A stretch of DNA of 58,579 nt, taken from Pelagibacteraceae bacterium AG-414-M23 (lineage in GTDB: Bacteria > Pseudomonadota > Alphaproteobacteria > Pelagibacterales > Pelagibacteraceae). The notes beneath the pieces are model-generated. The model ran no database searches. It was given only the letters and a program-made list of their open reading frames with translations, and was not told the origin of the DNA. Below, piece by piece: positions 10,468 through 25,889 of the stretch. The position numbers and the translations under genes were made by a program. The stretch's first letter is position 1. Each line of letters opens with the position of its first letter. The stretch covers positions 1 through 58,579 of the forward strand of contig QCLN01000007.1 of assembly GCA_003214525.1 (NCBI GenBank), given 5' to 3'.

Positions 10468-11381
10468 AATTAGATGATTTAGAAAATATTCAATTTTCTG
10501 ACAAATCACGCTTAAGCTTTGATCATGATTTATCCAGATTAAACTGGTTTAATATAGGAGGTAAAACAAAAATTTTTTTGTTTGCAAATTCATTAAAAGA
10601 CTTATCGTTATTTCTTAAAAAATACAACAACAGAGAAAAAATTTTTGTATTAGGCGCAGGATCAAATACTTTATTTGACGATGAGACTTATGAAGGAGTA
10701 ATAATTAAATTAGGCAAGAATTTTAATAATATCTCAAAACTAAATAATGATTTAATTATTTCTGGCAGTTCCTGTTTAGATAAAAAACTTTCTGAATTTG
10801 CTATGGAAAATCATATAGAAGGTTTTGAATTTTTATCTTGTATACCAGGATCAATAGGAGGAGGTATAAGAATGAATGCTGGCTGCTATGGTAGAGAGTT
10901 CAAAGATATTATTGTTTCAGTTCAGGCTATAGATTTTACAGGAAAAGTTTTAACAATACCTACTTCAGATATTAATTTTAATTATAGATCTACAAATTTG
11001 CCTAAAGATTTAATTTATCTTAGTGGAACTTTTAAAGGCAAATTATCAAAAAAAGATATAATCAAAAAAAAAATTGATGAATTAAAAAATAAAAAAGAGT
11101 TTGCTCAACCTCTCAGAGTAAAAACAAGTGGTAGCACATTTAAGAATCCTGTGGATCAAACTAATAAAAAGGTATGGGAATTAATTAAAGAATCAATAGA
11201 TATAAGCGAAGTTAATAAAATGTTTGGAGATGCAAAGCTTTCAGAAAAGCATTGTAATTTTCTAATTAACAAAGAAAAAGCTTCTTCAAAAGACATGAAA
11301 AATCTTATCAATTTTATAAAAGAAAATGTATATAAGAAAACAAAAGTTAATCTTGAATTAGAAATAGTTTTAACTTCATAA
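10464..11381 (+). CDS. murB: UDP-N-acetylenolpyruvoylglucosamine reductase MurB
   Basis: FAD-dependent, NADPH-using enzyme that forms UDP-MurNAc. The FAD-binding segments LGAGSNTL and CIPGSIGGGIRMNAGCYG are present. The SGSTFKNP motif carries the serine that donates a proton in type I MurB. Length 305 agrees with the alphaproteobacterial form. It begins with a 4-bp overlap on murC, and ddl follows 1 bp later. Confidence 0.95.
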   Translation: MKLDDLENIQFSDKSRLSFDHDLSRLNWFNIGGKTKIFLFANSLKDLSLFLKKYNNREKIFVLGAGSNTLFDDETYEGVIIKLGKNFNNISKLNNDLIISGSSCLDKKLSEFAMENHIEGFEFLSCIPGSIGGGIRMNAGCYGREFKDIIVSVQAIDFTGKVLTIPTSDINFNYRSTNLPKDLIYLSGTFKGKLSKKDIIKKKIDELKNKKEFAQPLRVKTSGSTFKNPVDQTNKKVWELIKESIDISEVNKMFGDAKLSEKHCNFLINKEKASSKDMKNLINFIKENVYKKTKVNLELEIVLTS

Positions 11382-11382
11382 A

Positions 11383-12300
11383 ATGAAGAAAAAAATATTA
11401 ATATTAGCGGGTGGTTATTCAAAAGAAAGGGACATAAGTTTAAAAACTGCCAAAACAGTTTATAAGCAGATAAAAAATGACTATTCTTGTAAAATTCTTG
11501 ACCCAAAAAATGGTTTTATAAAAGAAATAAGAAAATTTAGACCTAATGTTATATTTAATGCCTTACACGGTAGATATGGAGAAGATGGCTATATTCAATT
11601 AATTTTAGAAAATGAAAAAATAAAATATACCCATTCAGGTGTAGAAGCGTCTTCAATCTGCATAAACAAACTAATTTCAAAAAAATTATTTTATAAAAAT
11701 AAAATTCTTACACCTAAATATATGATTTTAAGGGAAAATTCAAAAAACAACTTTAAAAAAATTTATTATAAAGTTAAAAAAAAATTTAATTTCCCAGTAG
11801 TAATAAAGCCTATAAACGAAGGTTCAAGTGTTGGAGTTTATATTTGCAACAAATATAATTTTATTAAAAATCTTAAAAAGTTAGATAATGAACGAGAAAT
11901 TTTAATTGAGAAATACATTCCTGGAAGAGAAATACAAGTTGCAATTATGGGAAATAAAAAATTGGGAACTATTGAACTAGTCACTCGCAGGAAATTCTAT
12001 GATTATAAAGCAAAATACGACAAGAACGCTAAAACTAAACATATTTTACCAGTAGATCTTCCTAAAAAAAAAATCAAAGAGGTTGAAAATATTGCCATGA
12101 AGGCTCATCGAATTACTGGATGTAGAGGAGTAACTAGAAGTGATTTTAGGTATAGCAATAATAAATTTTATTTATTAGAGGTAAATACCCAACCTGGAAT
12201 GACCGAACTATCACTAGTTCCTGAAATTGCAAAGTATAAAGGTATTAGTTTTTATAATTTAATTAAATGGATAATTGATGATGCTTCAATTAATAGATAG
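11383..12300 (+). CDS. ddl: D-alanine--D-alanine ligase
   Basis: ATP-grasp enzyme that makes the D-Ala-D-Ala dipeptide used by MurF. The N-terminal LILAGGYSKERDISL, the central PINEGSSVGVYIC and the C-terminal metal-binding EVNTQPGMTELSLVP are all conserved. Length 305 is typical for DdlB. It overlaps the start of ftsQ by 20-23 bp, so the dipeptide supply and division genes appear to share one transcript. Confidence 0.95.
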   Translation: MKKKILILAGGYSKERDISLKTAKTVYKQIKNDYSCKILDPKNGFIKEIRKFRPNVIFNALHGRYGEDGYIQLILENEKIKYTHSGVEASSICINKLISKKLFYKNKILTPKYMILRENSKNNFKKIYYKVKKKFNFPVVIKPINEGSSVGVYICNKYNFIKNLKKLDNEREILIEKYIPGREIQVAIMGNKKLGTIELVTRRKFYDYKAKYDKNAKTKHILPVDLPKKKIKEVENIAMKAHRITGCRGVTRSDFRYSNNKFYLLEVNTQPGMTELSLVPEIAKYKGISFYNLIKWIIDDASINR

Positions 12301-12964
12301 AGGCAAAATCTATCTATATTTAGTTTTACTATTAATTTTATTTAGTATTCATAATATAAATTCAACAAATTTTATTAACAACTTTTTTAAAATAGAAAAA
12401 ATAATATTAAAAAGTAGTATTGAAGAAAATATAAACCAAGAAATATCAGAATCTTTAGACCAATTTTATAATTTTAATATTTTTTCAATAAATCCAATCG
12501 AAGTTAGAGCAATATTAGATAACTTTAATATCATTAGTGAATATAAAATAAAAAAAGAATATCCTTCGGTTATTAAAATAGAACTAAAAGAAACAAATAT
12601 ATTAGCTTACTATTTTAATGATAATCAAAAGACTTACCTTGGCGAAAATGGAAAAATAATAAAAAACAAACAATTCGTCAAAGATGATTTACCTCTAATT
12701 GAAGGCCAGATTAATATTAGCAAATTCTTAGATTTGAAAAAAAAATTAATCAATAATGAATTTAAATTGGATGATTTTATAAAGTTTTATTTCTTCAAAT
12801 CAAATCGATGGGATATTCAGTTCAAAAATAAAATAATAGTTAAGCTACCCATTGACAATTTAGATGTTTCTTTAAAGTTACTAAAAAACATAATTAAAAA
12901 TTCAAATTTAAATGATGTAAAAATTATTGATTTAAGGATTAAAAAAAGGGTTATTTTGTCATGA
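12278..12964 (+). CDS. ftsQ: Cell division protein FtsQ
   Basis: Single-pass inner-membrane division protein with a periplasmic POTRA domain that bridges early and late divisome parts. It has a short cytoplasmic start, one hydrophobic helix (about residues 10-25), then a POTRA-like region ending in a YPSVIKIELKE strand. Sequence conservation is low, so position between ddl and ftsA carries weight. Two adjacent ATG codons (12278 and 12281) and a TTG at 12275 could serve as start; all lie inside ddl. The end overlaps ftsA by 4 bp. About 228 residues, a little short for the family. Confidence 0.85.
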   Translation: MMLQLIDRGKIYLYLVLLLILFSIHNINSTNFINNFFKIEKIILKSSIEENINQEISESLDQFYNFNIFSINPIEVRAILDNFNIISEYKIKKEYPSVIKIELKETNILAYYFNDNQKTYLGENGKIIKNKQFVKDDLPLIEGQINISKFLDLKKKLINNEFKLDDFIKFYFFKSNRWDIQFKNKIIVKLPIDNLDVSLKLLKNIIKNSNLNDVKIIDLRIKKRVILS

Positions 12965-14103
12965 CTAAAATTACTTCTCCAATTTCAATTTTGGAATTTG
13001 GCTCAACTCATATACGACTAGCTATTTATGATAAATTAATTTTGAATCAAAGTTTATTTTACGAAGAAAAAATTGATTTCACTAGAAATGAAAATTACAT
13101 TGAAAATCATCCTTTTTTTGATCTGATAATGAAAGCGGAAAAAGATATAGGACAACATTTGAACGAAGTTATATTAATGATGGACTCTTCTAGCATTCAT
13201 TCATTAGATTTTTCAATTCAAAAAAATTATGATAAAAAAATAGTTACTGATGAGGATATAAACTATTTAATTAATGAGTCTGAGCAAATAATTAAAAAAA
13301 ACAATCAAGATCAAGATATTTTACATATTATAAAATCTAATATTATTTTTGATAACAAAAATATTGAAAATACAGATAATATTTCACAGAAAGTTTCTAA
13401 AGCAAACGTTGAACTTAAATTTATTATGATAAATAATAAAATTTATAATGCGATCAACAACTTATTTATTAAAAAACATATCTCATTAAAGAAAATATTT
13501 TGTACAAGTTATATTAAATCTTTAGGATTAATTAATAAAATTGGAATTTCAGATTATAGTTCATTCATAGATATTGGTTTAAAAAAAAGTTCTCTTACAA
13601 TTTTTAAAGATGATAAGTTGCTATATTTAAACAATACTCATATTGGAGGAGATCACATCACAAAGGATATTTCTAAAGTTTTAAAAATTGATTATAGAAA
13701 AGCTGAAGCAGAAAAAATAAAATTTTCTAAAAATAATGAATTTAAGAATAATACCAAAGATAACGAATTACTAAAAAAAATTATCAATTCTAGATTAGAA
13801 GAAATAGTTGAATTATTATATTTAAATTGTCCTTTAATTAAAAATGATTTTTTTAATTCTGAATTAAGTCTTTTTTTTACCGGCAATGGCTCAAGAGTAT
13901 TAAATGATAATTTTTTATCTTTTGGGTCTGAATTTGGCTTTATAAATGAAATGTCAATAATTGATGAGGGCAAAAAAGATTGCTGTGATAGCGCCTTAAA
14001 ATTCGATTCAAAAAATAAAAAAATACAACCTCACAAACCAATAATAAGTTTAGAGAACAAAGGGTTTTTTGAGAAATTATTTGAGTATTTTACTCGAAAA
14101 TAG
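12961..14103 (+). CDS. ftsA: Cell division protein FtsA
   Basis: Actin-like protein that normally tethers FtsZ filaments to the membrane. The N-terminus (ILEFGSTHIRLAIYD) is a divergent phosphate-1 loop of the actin/Hsp70 fold; SSFIDIGLKKSSLTIF matches the second loop and FFTGNGSRV the adenosine loop. The C-terminus (GFFEKLFEYF) looks like the amphipathic membrane-targeting helix. It is 380 residues, somewhat shorter and more divergent than usual. It is the last gene of the overlapping run; the next gene is lpxC and not ftsZ. Confidence 0.88.
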   Translation: MTKITSPISILEFGSTHIRLAIYDKLILNQSLFYEEKIDFTRNENYIENHPFFDLIMKAEKDIGQHLNEVILMMDSSSIHSLDFSIQKNYDKKIVTDEDINYLINESEQIIKKNNQDQDILHIIKSNIIFDNKNIENTDNISQKVSKANVELKFIMINNKIYNAINNLFIKKHISLKKIFCTSYIKSLGLINKIGISDYSSFIDIGLKKSSLTIFKDDKLLYLNNTHIGGDHITKDISKVLKIDYRKAEAEKIKFSKNNEFKNNTKDNELLKKIINSRLEEIVELLYLNCPLIKNDFFNSELSLFFTGNGSRVLNDNFLSFGSEFGFINEMSIIDEGKKDCCDSALKFDSKNKKIQPHKPIISLENKGFFEKLFEYFTRK

Positions 14104-14162
14104 CAATTTTCTGTAACATTTGTTGTTTTTTTAAAAGAAATTAATTTTTATATATTCCCCAC

Positions 14163-15083
14163 ATGTCAATTTTAAATCAAAAAACAATAAACAAAAAAAT
14201 ATCTTTAAGTGGCGTTGGTTTGCACACTGGCAAATTGGCAGAATTAAATCTACTACCATCAGCTCCGAATACTGGAATTGTTTTTAAAAGAACTGATTTA
14301 AAAGAAAAAAATATTGTTATACCTACATTTGATAATGTAGTAGATGCAACTTTGTGCACAACTTTATCAAATGAGTACGGTGTAAAAGTTTCAACAATTG
14401 AACATTTAATGGGAGCCTTGTATGGACTTGGAATAGACAACTTAGTTGTTGAAGTCAACTCTCAAGAATTGCCAATTTTGGATGGATCGGCAAAAGTTTT
14501 TATTGAACAAATTTTATCTACTGGAATAAAATCTTCATCAACACCAATAAAGTTAATAAAAATAGAAAAAAAAATTTTATATGAAGAGGGAAGCAAAAGT
14601 ATATCATTAGATAAATCGAAAGTAGCTTCCGAGATAGATTTTGAAATCAAATTCAAAAATGAAATTATAGGAACCCAAAGAAATAAAATTAACGTATTTA
14701 ATGACGATTTAAAAAATATTTTTGAGGCTAGAACTTTTTGTTTGTTCGAGGATGTGGAAAAATTAAAAGCATCAGGGTTAGCTCAAGGTGGAAGTCTTGA
14801 CAATGCAATAGTGGTAGGAGAAAAAGAGATCTTAAATAAAAGTGGATTACGAAACTCCAAGGAATTTGTAAATCATAAAATACTTGACTGTATGGGTGAT
14901 TTATATTTATCAGGGTATAGAATTGTAGGATCTTTAGCTACCTCAGAAGGGGGTCATAGATTGACCAATAAGATTTTAAGAAAACTTTTCTCGGATAAAT
15001 CTAACTTTACAGTTATAGAAATTAAGGAAAAAACTTTACCTTATCAAATTTTAGATAGATCTTATCTAAAATCTATTGCATAA
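14163..15083 (+). CDS. lpxC: UDP-3-O-acyl-N-acetylglucosamine deacetylase LpxC
   Basis: Zinc enzyme that performs the committed step of lipid A synthesis. It starts QKTINKKISLSGVGLHTG, as the family does. Zinc ligands are visible in TIEHLMGALYG and in the HKILDCMGDLYL segment, and the catalytic C-terminal EGGHRLTN is present. Length 306 is standard. It lies 59 bp after ftsA. The gene shows that the organism makes lipid A. Confidence 0.96.
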   Translation: MSILNQKTINKKISLSGVGLHTGKLAELNLLPSAPNTGIVFKRTDLKEKNIVIPTFDNVVDATLCTTLSNEYGVKVSTIEHLMGALYGLGIDNLVVEVNSQELPILDGSAKVFIEQILSTGIKSSSTPIKLIKIEKKILYEEGSKSISLDKSKVASEIDFEIKFKNEIIGTQRNKINVFNDDLKNIFEARTFCLFEDVEKLKASGLAQGGSLDNAIVVGEKEILNKSGLRNSKEFVNHKILDCMGDLYLSGYRIVGSLATSEGGHRLTNKILRKLFSDKSNFTVIEIKEKTLPYQILDRSYLKSIA

Positions 15084-15120
15084 AAATAGAAATTTTTTTT
15101 ATTTCTGCTAATAAATATAC

Positions 15121-19669
<4,549 letters not shown>

Positions 19670-19673
<4 letters not shown>

Positions 19674-21697
19674 GATTTAATTCTTCTTTGATATCTAAGC
19701 CATCCAGGACTTTTAATTTCACTATCGTAATCAGTATCTTGGTTAAAATCAAAGTCATCCTTATCTTCTTGCATAAATTGGTTATTTTTTTCAATATTTT
19801 TTTCAGGAAGTTCATCAATAAATCTAGAAGAAATGCTGTCCATCCAGTCACCTTGATAAAATCTATTTATTGAAAAAGAAATATGAGCAATTTTTTTTGC
19901 CCTAGTAATTCCGACGTAGGCCAATCTTCTTTCCTCTTCTAATCCACTCTGTCCTTTTTCTTCCAATGATTTTTGGTGTGGGAATAATCCCTCTTCCCAT
20001 CCAGGTAAAAAAACTATATCAAACTCTAAACCTTTAGAAGAATGCATTGTCATCAAATTTACTTTTTGTCCATCCCAATCTTGATCCATTGAAGTAGCTA
20101 GAGAAACATGTTCTAAAAAACTTTCTAAATTGTCAAATTCTTTCATAGCATTTAAAAGTTCCTTGATATTTTCAAGTCTGTTTTCATTTTCTAAATCTTT
20201 TTTATTTTTAAGCATTTGACTATATCCAGATTCATCCAAAATTATTTGTAATAATTTTACATGATTCATTTTTTTATTAAGATCTGATCTCCATTTACTA
20301 AGCAAACCAAGAATTGAGCTTAATCCTAATTTAGGCTTTGGTTTAATTAAATTTAATTCAATCATTTTTTGCGAACCAGACTCAAGAGAATATCCATTTT
20401 CTTTTGCGTAATCATATATGCTTTTAACTGTCGTTTCTCCGATTGATCTTTTTGGTACATTAATAATTCTTTCAAATGATAAATCATCTCTTGGTTGATT
20501 AACAATTCTCAAATAAGCAATACAATCTTTTATTTCTAATCTTTCATAAAATTTTGTACCTCCAATAATTCTATAAGGTATACCAATTTTTAAAAAACGT
20601 TCTTCAAATTCTCTAGTTTGAAAAATTGCTCTTACTAGAATTGAAATATTATTTAAGTTAAATTTTTTTTTCATTTTCTCTATTTTTTCTCCCACGCCTA
20701 CCGCCTCATCTTTTCCATTTCTGTAACTATCTAAATAAACATTCTCTCCCTCTTCTCCATCCGTAAAAAGAGTTTTGCCGACTCTATTTTCATTGTTTGA
20801 AATTAAACTTGATGCTACTGATAAAATATTTTGCGTTGATCTGTAATTTTTTTCTAATCTTATTATCTTTGTATTTTGATAAGTTTTATCAAATTCCAAG
20901 AAATTTTTAATTTCCGCACCTCTCCAACTGTAAATTGATTGATCATCATCGCCCACACAACAAATATTTTTATTTTCCATAGATAATAAGTTGAGCCACT
21001 TGCTTTGAATAAAATTTGTGTCCTGGTATTCATCAACTAAAATGTATTTAAAATTTTTTGAATACATTTTCGTTATATCGGGATTCTTTTCAAATATTTT
21101 TATACAATGCAGTATTAAGTCATTAAAATCACAAGCATTTAAATCAATTAATTTAGATTGATAAATGTTGTAAATTTTAAGGAAAGATTTTTCTAATTTA
21201 TCGCTTTTTTTAAGGGCAACATCTTCCGGATACCAACCTTTATTTTTCCATTTTTCAATTATATTAAGAATATAATTTGGAGAGATTTTTTTTGTGTCAA
21301 TGTCTTCTGATTTACAAATATTTTTTATTAATTTTTTTTGGTCATCTTGATCAACTATAGTAAAATTATAATTTAAATCTGCTGCTCTGGCATGCTTTCT
21401 TAAAATTTTTACACATATAGAATGAAATGTTCCTACCCATGGCATTCCAAATTTTTTTTTTTTTAAATTTAAAAGCACTCTACTTAGCATTTCATTGGCA
21501 GCTTTATTGGTAAATGTTACAGCTAAAATTTCATTTGGAGTTGCTTTGCCGGATAAAATTATATGACAAATTTTAGATGTTAATACTTTTGTTTTCCCAG
21601 AACCTGCTCCAGCGACAATTAATAATGGACCATTTAAATAAGTTACAGCTTCTTTTTGTTTATCATTCAAATTATTTAAATAATCAAAATTTAACAT
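19670..21697 (-). CDS. uvrD: UvrD/PcrA-type superfamily 1 DNA helicase
   Basis: 3'-5' DNA helicase of repair and replication. Walker A is VAGAGSGKTKV near residue 32; the DEYQDTN motif, QSIYSWRGA and the later VNLMTMHSSKGLEFD and YVGITRAKK motifs are intact. Its 675 residues end soon after the helicase core in an acidic tail and PGWLRYQRR. I do not see the C-terminal Tudor-like RNA polymerase contact domain of long UvrD/PcrA proteins. No LexA box is visible in the 35 bp before its start. The start is ATG at 21697. Confidence 0.93.
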
Positions 21698-21732
21698 TTC
21701 AAATTTAAGTTGTATAAGTACATTTAAAAATC

Positions 21733-23136
21733 ATGAAAAAAGATTCATTTAATCTACCTTTTAAAAGTAATTTTTTTAAAGAACAAGATCCTTTTCATCT
21801 TGTATTGGTTTTTTTTATTGTTTTTTTTGGAACAGCTATTTTTTTTTCAATACCTACATTTTATGACTATAAAAAATATAACCAAGAAATTGAGGAAACC
21901 ATCAATAAAGAGTTCAAAATCAAATTACACAATTTACAAGACATAAGTTTTAAATTTATTCCATCCCCCCATTTATTGATTCAAAAAGCAGAACTTAAAA
22001 TTCGTGAGAATGAGATCGAATCAATTTCTAAATTGGAAAATATTAAAGTTTTTATTTCAATAATGGATTTATATCAATCAAATGATTTTAAAATAAAAAA
22101 AGTTTTTGTAAATAAAGCTAATATATATTTAAATAATTTATCGCTAAAAAATTTTATAATAAATTTAAAAAAAAGTGTTGTAAATAATTTATTTATTAAA
22201 AATAGCACAATATTTTTCAAAGATAACAACAAAGAAATAACATTAATATCTACACTTAAAAATTTTGAATATAAAATTGATTTTACAAATAACAAAAAAA
22301 TTCTAAACATGACTGGAAATATTTTTGACTCAGATTATAAATTTAATTATTTTATAGATTACAATAGGCCAAATGTTCAAAATTTTAACTTAGAATTAAA
22401 AGATCCAAACGTATCAATTAAAAATAAATTAACTGAAGATATTTTTTCTGCTAGCGGCAAGCAAGAAGGAAATTTTGAAATAAAATTTTTTAATACAAAG
22501 AATTCTTTAAGTTATGCTATTATTAATAGTAATATAGAATTTAACAATATAAATAAAAAAAATTCAAACTTTGATTTAAGTGGATCAATTAGTTTTAACC
22601 CTTTTCATTTCAATTTAACAACTAATTTAAAAAAAATTAATTTGTTTGAATTAGAAAAAATACTTTTTTCTTTATATAAAAATAGAAACTCTAAACTGGA
22701 AAATTTATCAGGTAAATTAAAAATAAATTTTAACAACATTGATAATAAAGTTATTAATAAGGGTTCTTCCAACTTATTATTTGAAAATTCAAATATAAAT
22801 GTAAGTCAACAAATATTTAATGTAGGGGATTTTGCTAAATTAGAGATAAGTGATTATGAGTATTTAGATGATGTTGATCAAACACTACAAGTGAAATTAA
22901 AATTGAATATTTTAGATGTTGAAAAATTTAATAGATTTTTATTTAATTATAAAAAAAATAAAATTTTGTCAAAAAAATTATTTTTCACTTTACGATATAA
23001 TTCAAATACTAAAACCAGCCTGATATCAAAAATATCAAATAAAAATTTTATCAATAGTGCAGAATTTTACAAATTTAAAAATATCCAGCAGTTAAAAATT
23101 TTATTAAGAGATGATGAAGTATTTAATTTGGAGTAA
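21733..23136 (+). CDS. AsmA-like membrane-anchored periplasmic protein
   Basis: A 467-residue protein with one N-terminal transmembrane helix (about residues 24-46) and a long polar, beta-strand-rich region. The opening layout (helix, then a strand segment describing [28 protein letters not shown]) resembles the start of AsmA-family proteins, which act in the periplasm in outer-membrane lipid homeostasis. The match is by pattern only, without a catalytic motif. It is transcribed divergently from uvrD with a 35-bp spacer and runs 14 bp into the opposing fumC 3' end. Function uncertain. Confidence 0.75.
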   Translation: MKKDSFNLPFKSNFFKEQDPFHLVLVFFIVFFGTAIFFSIPTFYDYKKYNQEIEETINKEFKIKLHNLQDISFKFIPSPHLLIQKAELKIRENEIESISKLENIKVFISIMDLYQSNDFKIKKVFVNKANIYLNNLSLKNFIINLKKSVVNNLFIKNSTIFFKDNNKEITLISTLKNFEYKIDFTNNKKILNMTGNIFDSDYKFNYFIDYNRPNVQNFNLELKDPNVSIKNKLTEDIFSASGKQEGNFEIKFFNTKNSLSYAIINSNIEFNNINKKNSNFDLSGSISFNPFHFNLTTNLKKINLFELEKILFSLYKNRNSKLENLSGKLKINFNNIDNKVINKGSSNLLFENSNINVSQQIFNVGDFAKLEISDYEYLDDVDQTLQVKLKLNILDVEKFNRFLFNYKKNKILSKKLFFTLRYNSNTKTSLISKISNKNFINSAEFYKFKNIQQLKILLRDDEVFNLE

Positions 23137-24511
23137 TCATTTTTTTTGGATCAACTATTTTTATATAATCCTTTTCACTAATTAGGCCGCTTCTTACAGC
23201 TTCATATTTTAAAGTTGTTCCATTCTTAAGTGCAGTTTTTGCAATTTTAGCTGCATTGTCATATCCAATTTTTGGAGCTAGTGCTGTAACTAACATTAAA
23301 GAATTATTTAAATCTTCTTTTATTTTTTTTGTATCGGCCTTAATGCCTTTTACACAAAATTTTGCAAAATTTTTTGAACTATCAGCTATAAGATCAATTG
23401 ATTGAAGTATGTTGTGAGCAATCAAGGGTTTAAATACGTTTAGTTCAAACTGACCTTGTGAACCTGCAATAGTTATACCGTTGTGGTTTCCTATTACTTT
23501 AACACATACCATAGTGACAGCTTCTGATTGAGTTGGATTTACTTTTCCAGGCATTATTGATGATCCTGGCTCATTTGCTGGAAGAATTAATTCACCATAA
23601 CCTGCCCTTGGACCAGATCCAAGAAATCTAATGTCGTTTGCTATTTTCATAAGACAAACAGCCGCTGTATTTAATGTTCCAGAAAAATTAACAATTGCAT
23701 CATGAGAAGCTAAAGCAGCAAATTTATTTTTAGCAGGCTTAAAATTAATTTTTGTAATCTTACTAATTTCTTTACATATTTTTTTGTCAAAGTTTTTTTT
23801 TGTATTTATACCTGTTCCAACAGCCGTTCCTCCTTGCGCTAATAAATAAATTTCATTTAAAGCATTTTTTATTCTACTGATAGTTTCTTCCAGTTGAGAT
23901 TGATATCCAGAAAATTCTTGACCCAATGTCAAAGGAGTAGCATCTTGAAGATGAGTTCTTCCGACTTTAATTATATTCTTGAACTTTATAACTTTTCTTT
24001 TTAATTCTTTATTGAGCAACTTTAGCGATGGTAGCAATTTATCTTTTGTTTCAAGTGCTACGGCAATATGCATTGCACTTGGAAAAACATCGTTCGTAGA
24101 TTGTGATTTATTAACATGATCATTTGGATGAACTGGTTTTTTTGAACCTAATTTTCCTCCTAGAATTTTAATAGCTCTATTAGCAATTACCTCGTTAACA
24201 TTCATATTGGTTTGAGTTCCAGATCCAGTTTGCCATACTTTCAATGGGAAATGTTCGTCAAGCTTCCCATTAATTACGTTCTCTGAGGCTTTAATAATAG
24301 CATTTGCAATTTTCGAATCTAATTGCTTTTCTTTTTTGTGAACTATTGCAGCTGATTTTTTAATTATTGCTATTGACTTAATTAATATTGGTCTAACTTT
24401 AAACTCTCCAATATCAAAATATTTTTTAGACCTTTGTGTAGAAGCTCCCCAATACTTATCCACAGACACATCGATTCCGCCTATGCTGTCGTATTCTTTT
24501 CTTGTTTTCAT
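23123..24511 (-). CDS. fumC: Class II fumarate hydratase
   Basis: Iron-independent fumarase converting fumarate to malate in the TCA cycle. The superfamily signature [11 protein letters not shown] carries the active-site loop. [17 protein letters not shown] and the early [12 protein letters not shown] segment are also conserved. Length 462 is standard. The start ATG at 24511 faces a 76-bp divergent spacer shared with the MazG-like gene. Confidence 0.97.
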   Translation of the reverse strand: MKTRKEYDSIGGIDVSVDKYWGASTQRSKKYFDIGEFKVRPILIKSIAIIKKSAAIVHKKEKQLDSKIANAIIKASENVINGKLDEHFPLKVWQTGSGTQTNMNVNEVIANRAIKILGGKLGSKKPVHPNDHVNKSQSTNDVFPSAMHIAVALETKDKLLPSLKLLNKELKRKVIKFKNIIKVGRTHLQDATPLTLGQEFSGYQSQLEETISRIKNALNEIYLLAQGGTAVGTGINTKKNFDKKICKEISKITKINFKPAKNKFAALASHDAIVNFSGTLNTAAVCLMKIANDIRFLGSGPRAGYGELILPANEPGSSIMPGKVNPTQSEAVTMVCVKVIGNHNGITIAGSQGQFELNVFKPLIAHNILQSIDLIADSSKNFAKFCVKGIKADTKKIKEDLNNSLMLVTALAPKIGYDNAAKIAKTALKNGTTLKYEAVRSGLISEKDYIKIVDPKKMITPN

Positions 24512-24587
24512 AATATAATCAAAGGTATTAAAATGTTATACATTAAAAAAATTAAAAATCCTAGCAGTTGAAAAAATAAGGAGAAAA

Positions 24588-24965
24588 ATGACAAATTTTG
24601 AAAAAGTAGGTTTATTTATGAGTACCTTTGGACAAGAGGTTAAAAAAAAATCTGAGCTTTCTGGTGAAAAAACAAATTCTTTAAGACTAAGTTTAATTCA
24701 AGAGGAGCTGGATGAGCTAACCAAAGCTATAAAAGAGAAAGATATTTTAGAAGTCGCAGATGCCTTGACAGATATATTGTATGTCACATATGGAGCAGGA
24801 CATTCTTTTGGAATTAATTTAGATAAATGTTTTGACGAGGTTCAAAAATCAAACATGAGTAAACTAGGAAAAGATGGAAAGCCAATTTATAACGAAAATG
24901 GAAAGGTCATGAAAGGACCAGACTATTTTAAGCCCGATCTATTAAAATTTTTGATAAAAAATTAA
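24588..24965 (+). CDS. MazG-like nucleotide pyrophosphohydrolase
   Basis: Small all-alpha NTP pyrophosphohydrolase of the MazG/phosphoribosyl-ATP pyrophosphatase-like superfamily, likely cleaning non-canonical or excess nucleotides. The metal-binding pattern is visible as RLSLIQEELDELTKAI and, about 20 residues later, EVADALTDILY. A good ribosome site AAGGAG at 24578-24583 sets the start. At 125 residues it is a single-domain form. The exact substrate cannot be told from the sequence. The 3' end overlaps the opposing ygfZ by 4 bp. Confidence 0.85.
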   Translation: MTNFEKVGLFMSTFGQEVKKKSELSGEKTNSLRLSLIQEELDELTKAIKEKDILEVADALTDILYVTYGAGHSFGINLDKCFDEVQKSNMSKLGKDGKPIYNENGKVMKGPDYFKPDLLKFLIKN

Positions 24966-25846
24966 ACCCAGAATGGCTTTTTTACTTTAATTTTAGCTTT
25001 ATTTGTAATTATAATTTCTTCTAACTTGAAGTTAGGATCTTTAAATTTGAATAGCCCTAAAGGAAAGTTTGAATTATTAACAATCTTTCCTATTTCATTA
25101 TTGTCAATTTTAATTGCTTCATCCAAATCAACTTTTCCTTCAATAATTTCAATTGGATAAATTCTTCTACTAATTTTTTCTTTTAATTTCATTCTAGCAG
25201 TATTTTCTTGACCAACATAACAACCTTTTTTAAAATCTATTGCATTTAATTCTTCAGAGTTAGTTTCCAGTCCAAATATTTTATTTTGAAAATTTTCTGT
25301 ATCAGAGTTTGGTATGCCAAGAGAATGGCTTAATTGATAGTATTCATTGATATTTGAAATTTTAAGATTTAATTTTTTTGCAGATAAATAAAGTTTTTCA
25401 AGATTAATTACTATTCTTGCACCTAAATCAGCACATCTGGGATCTAAAAAAACAGAATCTTCTTTAAATTTAATAGTCATACCAGTTTTGTTATTGGCAT
25501 TTTTAAATTCAGTAAATTTATCTTTTGATAATGCGGCAACAACAAATTCATTTGAAAGATTAGTGATTTCTACTTTTGAGCGTAATTTATATAAGGTTAG
25601 TTGTTTATAAAGATTTTCTATTTGATATTTTGGACAATCTAAAAAATATCCATTTTTATGTTTAACAATTATAAATTCAAATAAATATTTTCCTTGGGGA
25701 GTTAATAGATATGAAAAACAACTTTGATTATCAGATACTTTATTTAAATCATTACTAATAATATTTTGCAAGTAGTTAAATGTATCTTCTCCACTTACAT
25801 AAATTATACCTCTATCTTCTAAAATATAAATATTATCTTTATTCAT
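24962..25846 (-). CDS. ygfZ: Folate-binding protein YgfZ
   Basis: GcvT-like, folate-dependent protein that supports maturation of some iron-sulfur enzymes. The diagnostic YgfZ motif KGCYVGQE, with the conserved cysteine, is present about two thirds along the protein. The N-terminal part (ISGEDTFNYLQNIISNDLN-like segment) matches the family. Length 294 is typical. It is divergent from pyrC with a 43-bp spacer. Confidence 0.9.
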   Translation of the reverse strand: MNKDNIYILEDRGIIYVSGEDTFNYLQNIISNDLNKVSDNQSCFSYLLTPQGKYLFEFIIVKHKNGYFLDCPKYQIENLYKQLTLYKLRSKVEITNLSNEFVVAALSKDKFTEFKNANNKTGMTIKFKEDSVFLDPRCADLGARIVINLEKLYLSAKKLNLKISNINEYYQLSHSLGIPNSDTENFQNKIFGLETNSEELNAIDFKKGCYVGQENTARMKLKEKISRRIYPIEIIEGKVDLDEAIKIDNNEIGKIVNNSNFPLGLFKFKDPNFKLEEIIITNKAKIKVKKPFWV

Positions 25847-25889
25847 AATTGATTATTAATTAAATATAATATAGTAACTTTTTTACCAA

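Noticed and set aside
15088..15106. AGAAAT/ATTTCT hairpin around a T run after lpxC
   Set aside because: Only A/T pairs with one G-C per arm; expected by chance in this AT-rich sequence and too weak to call a terminator.
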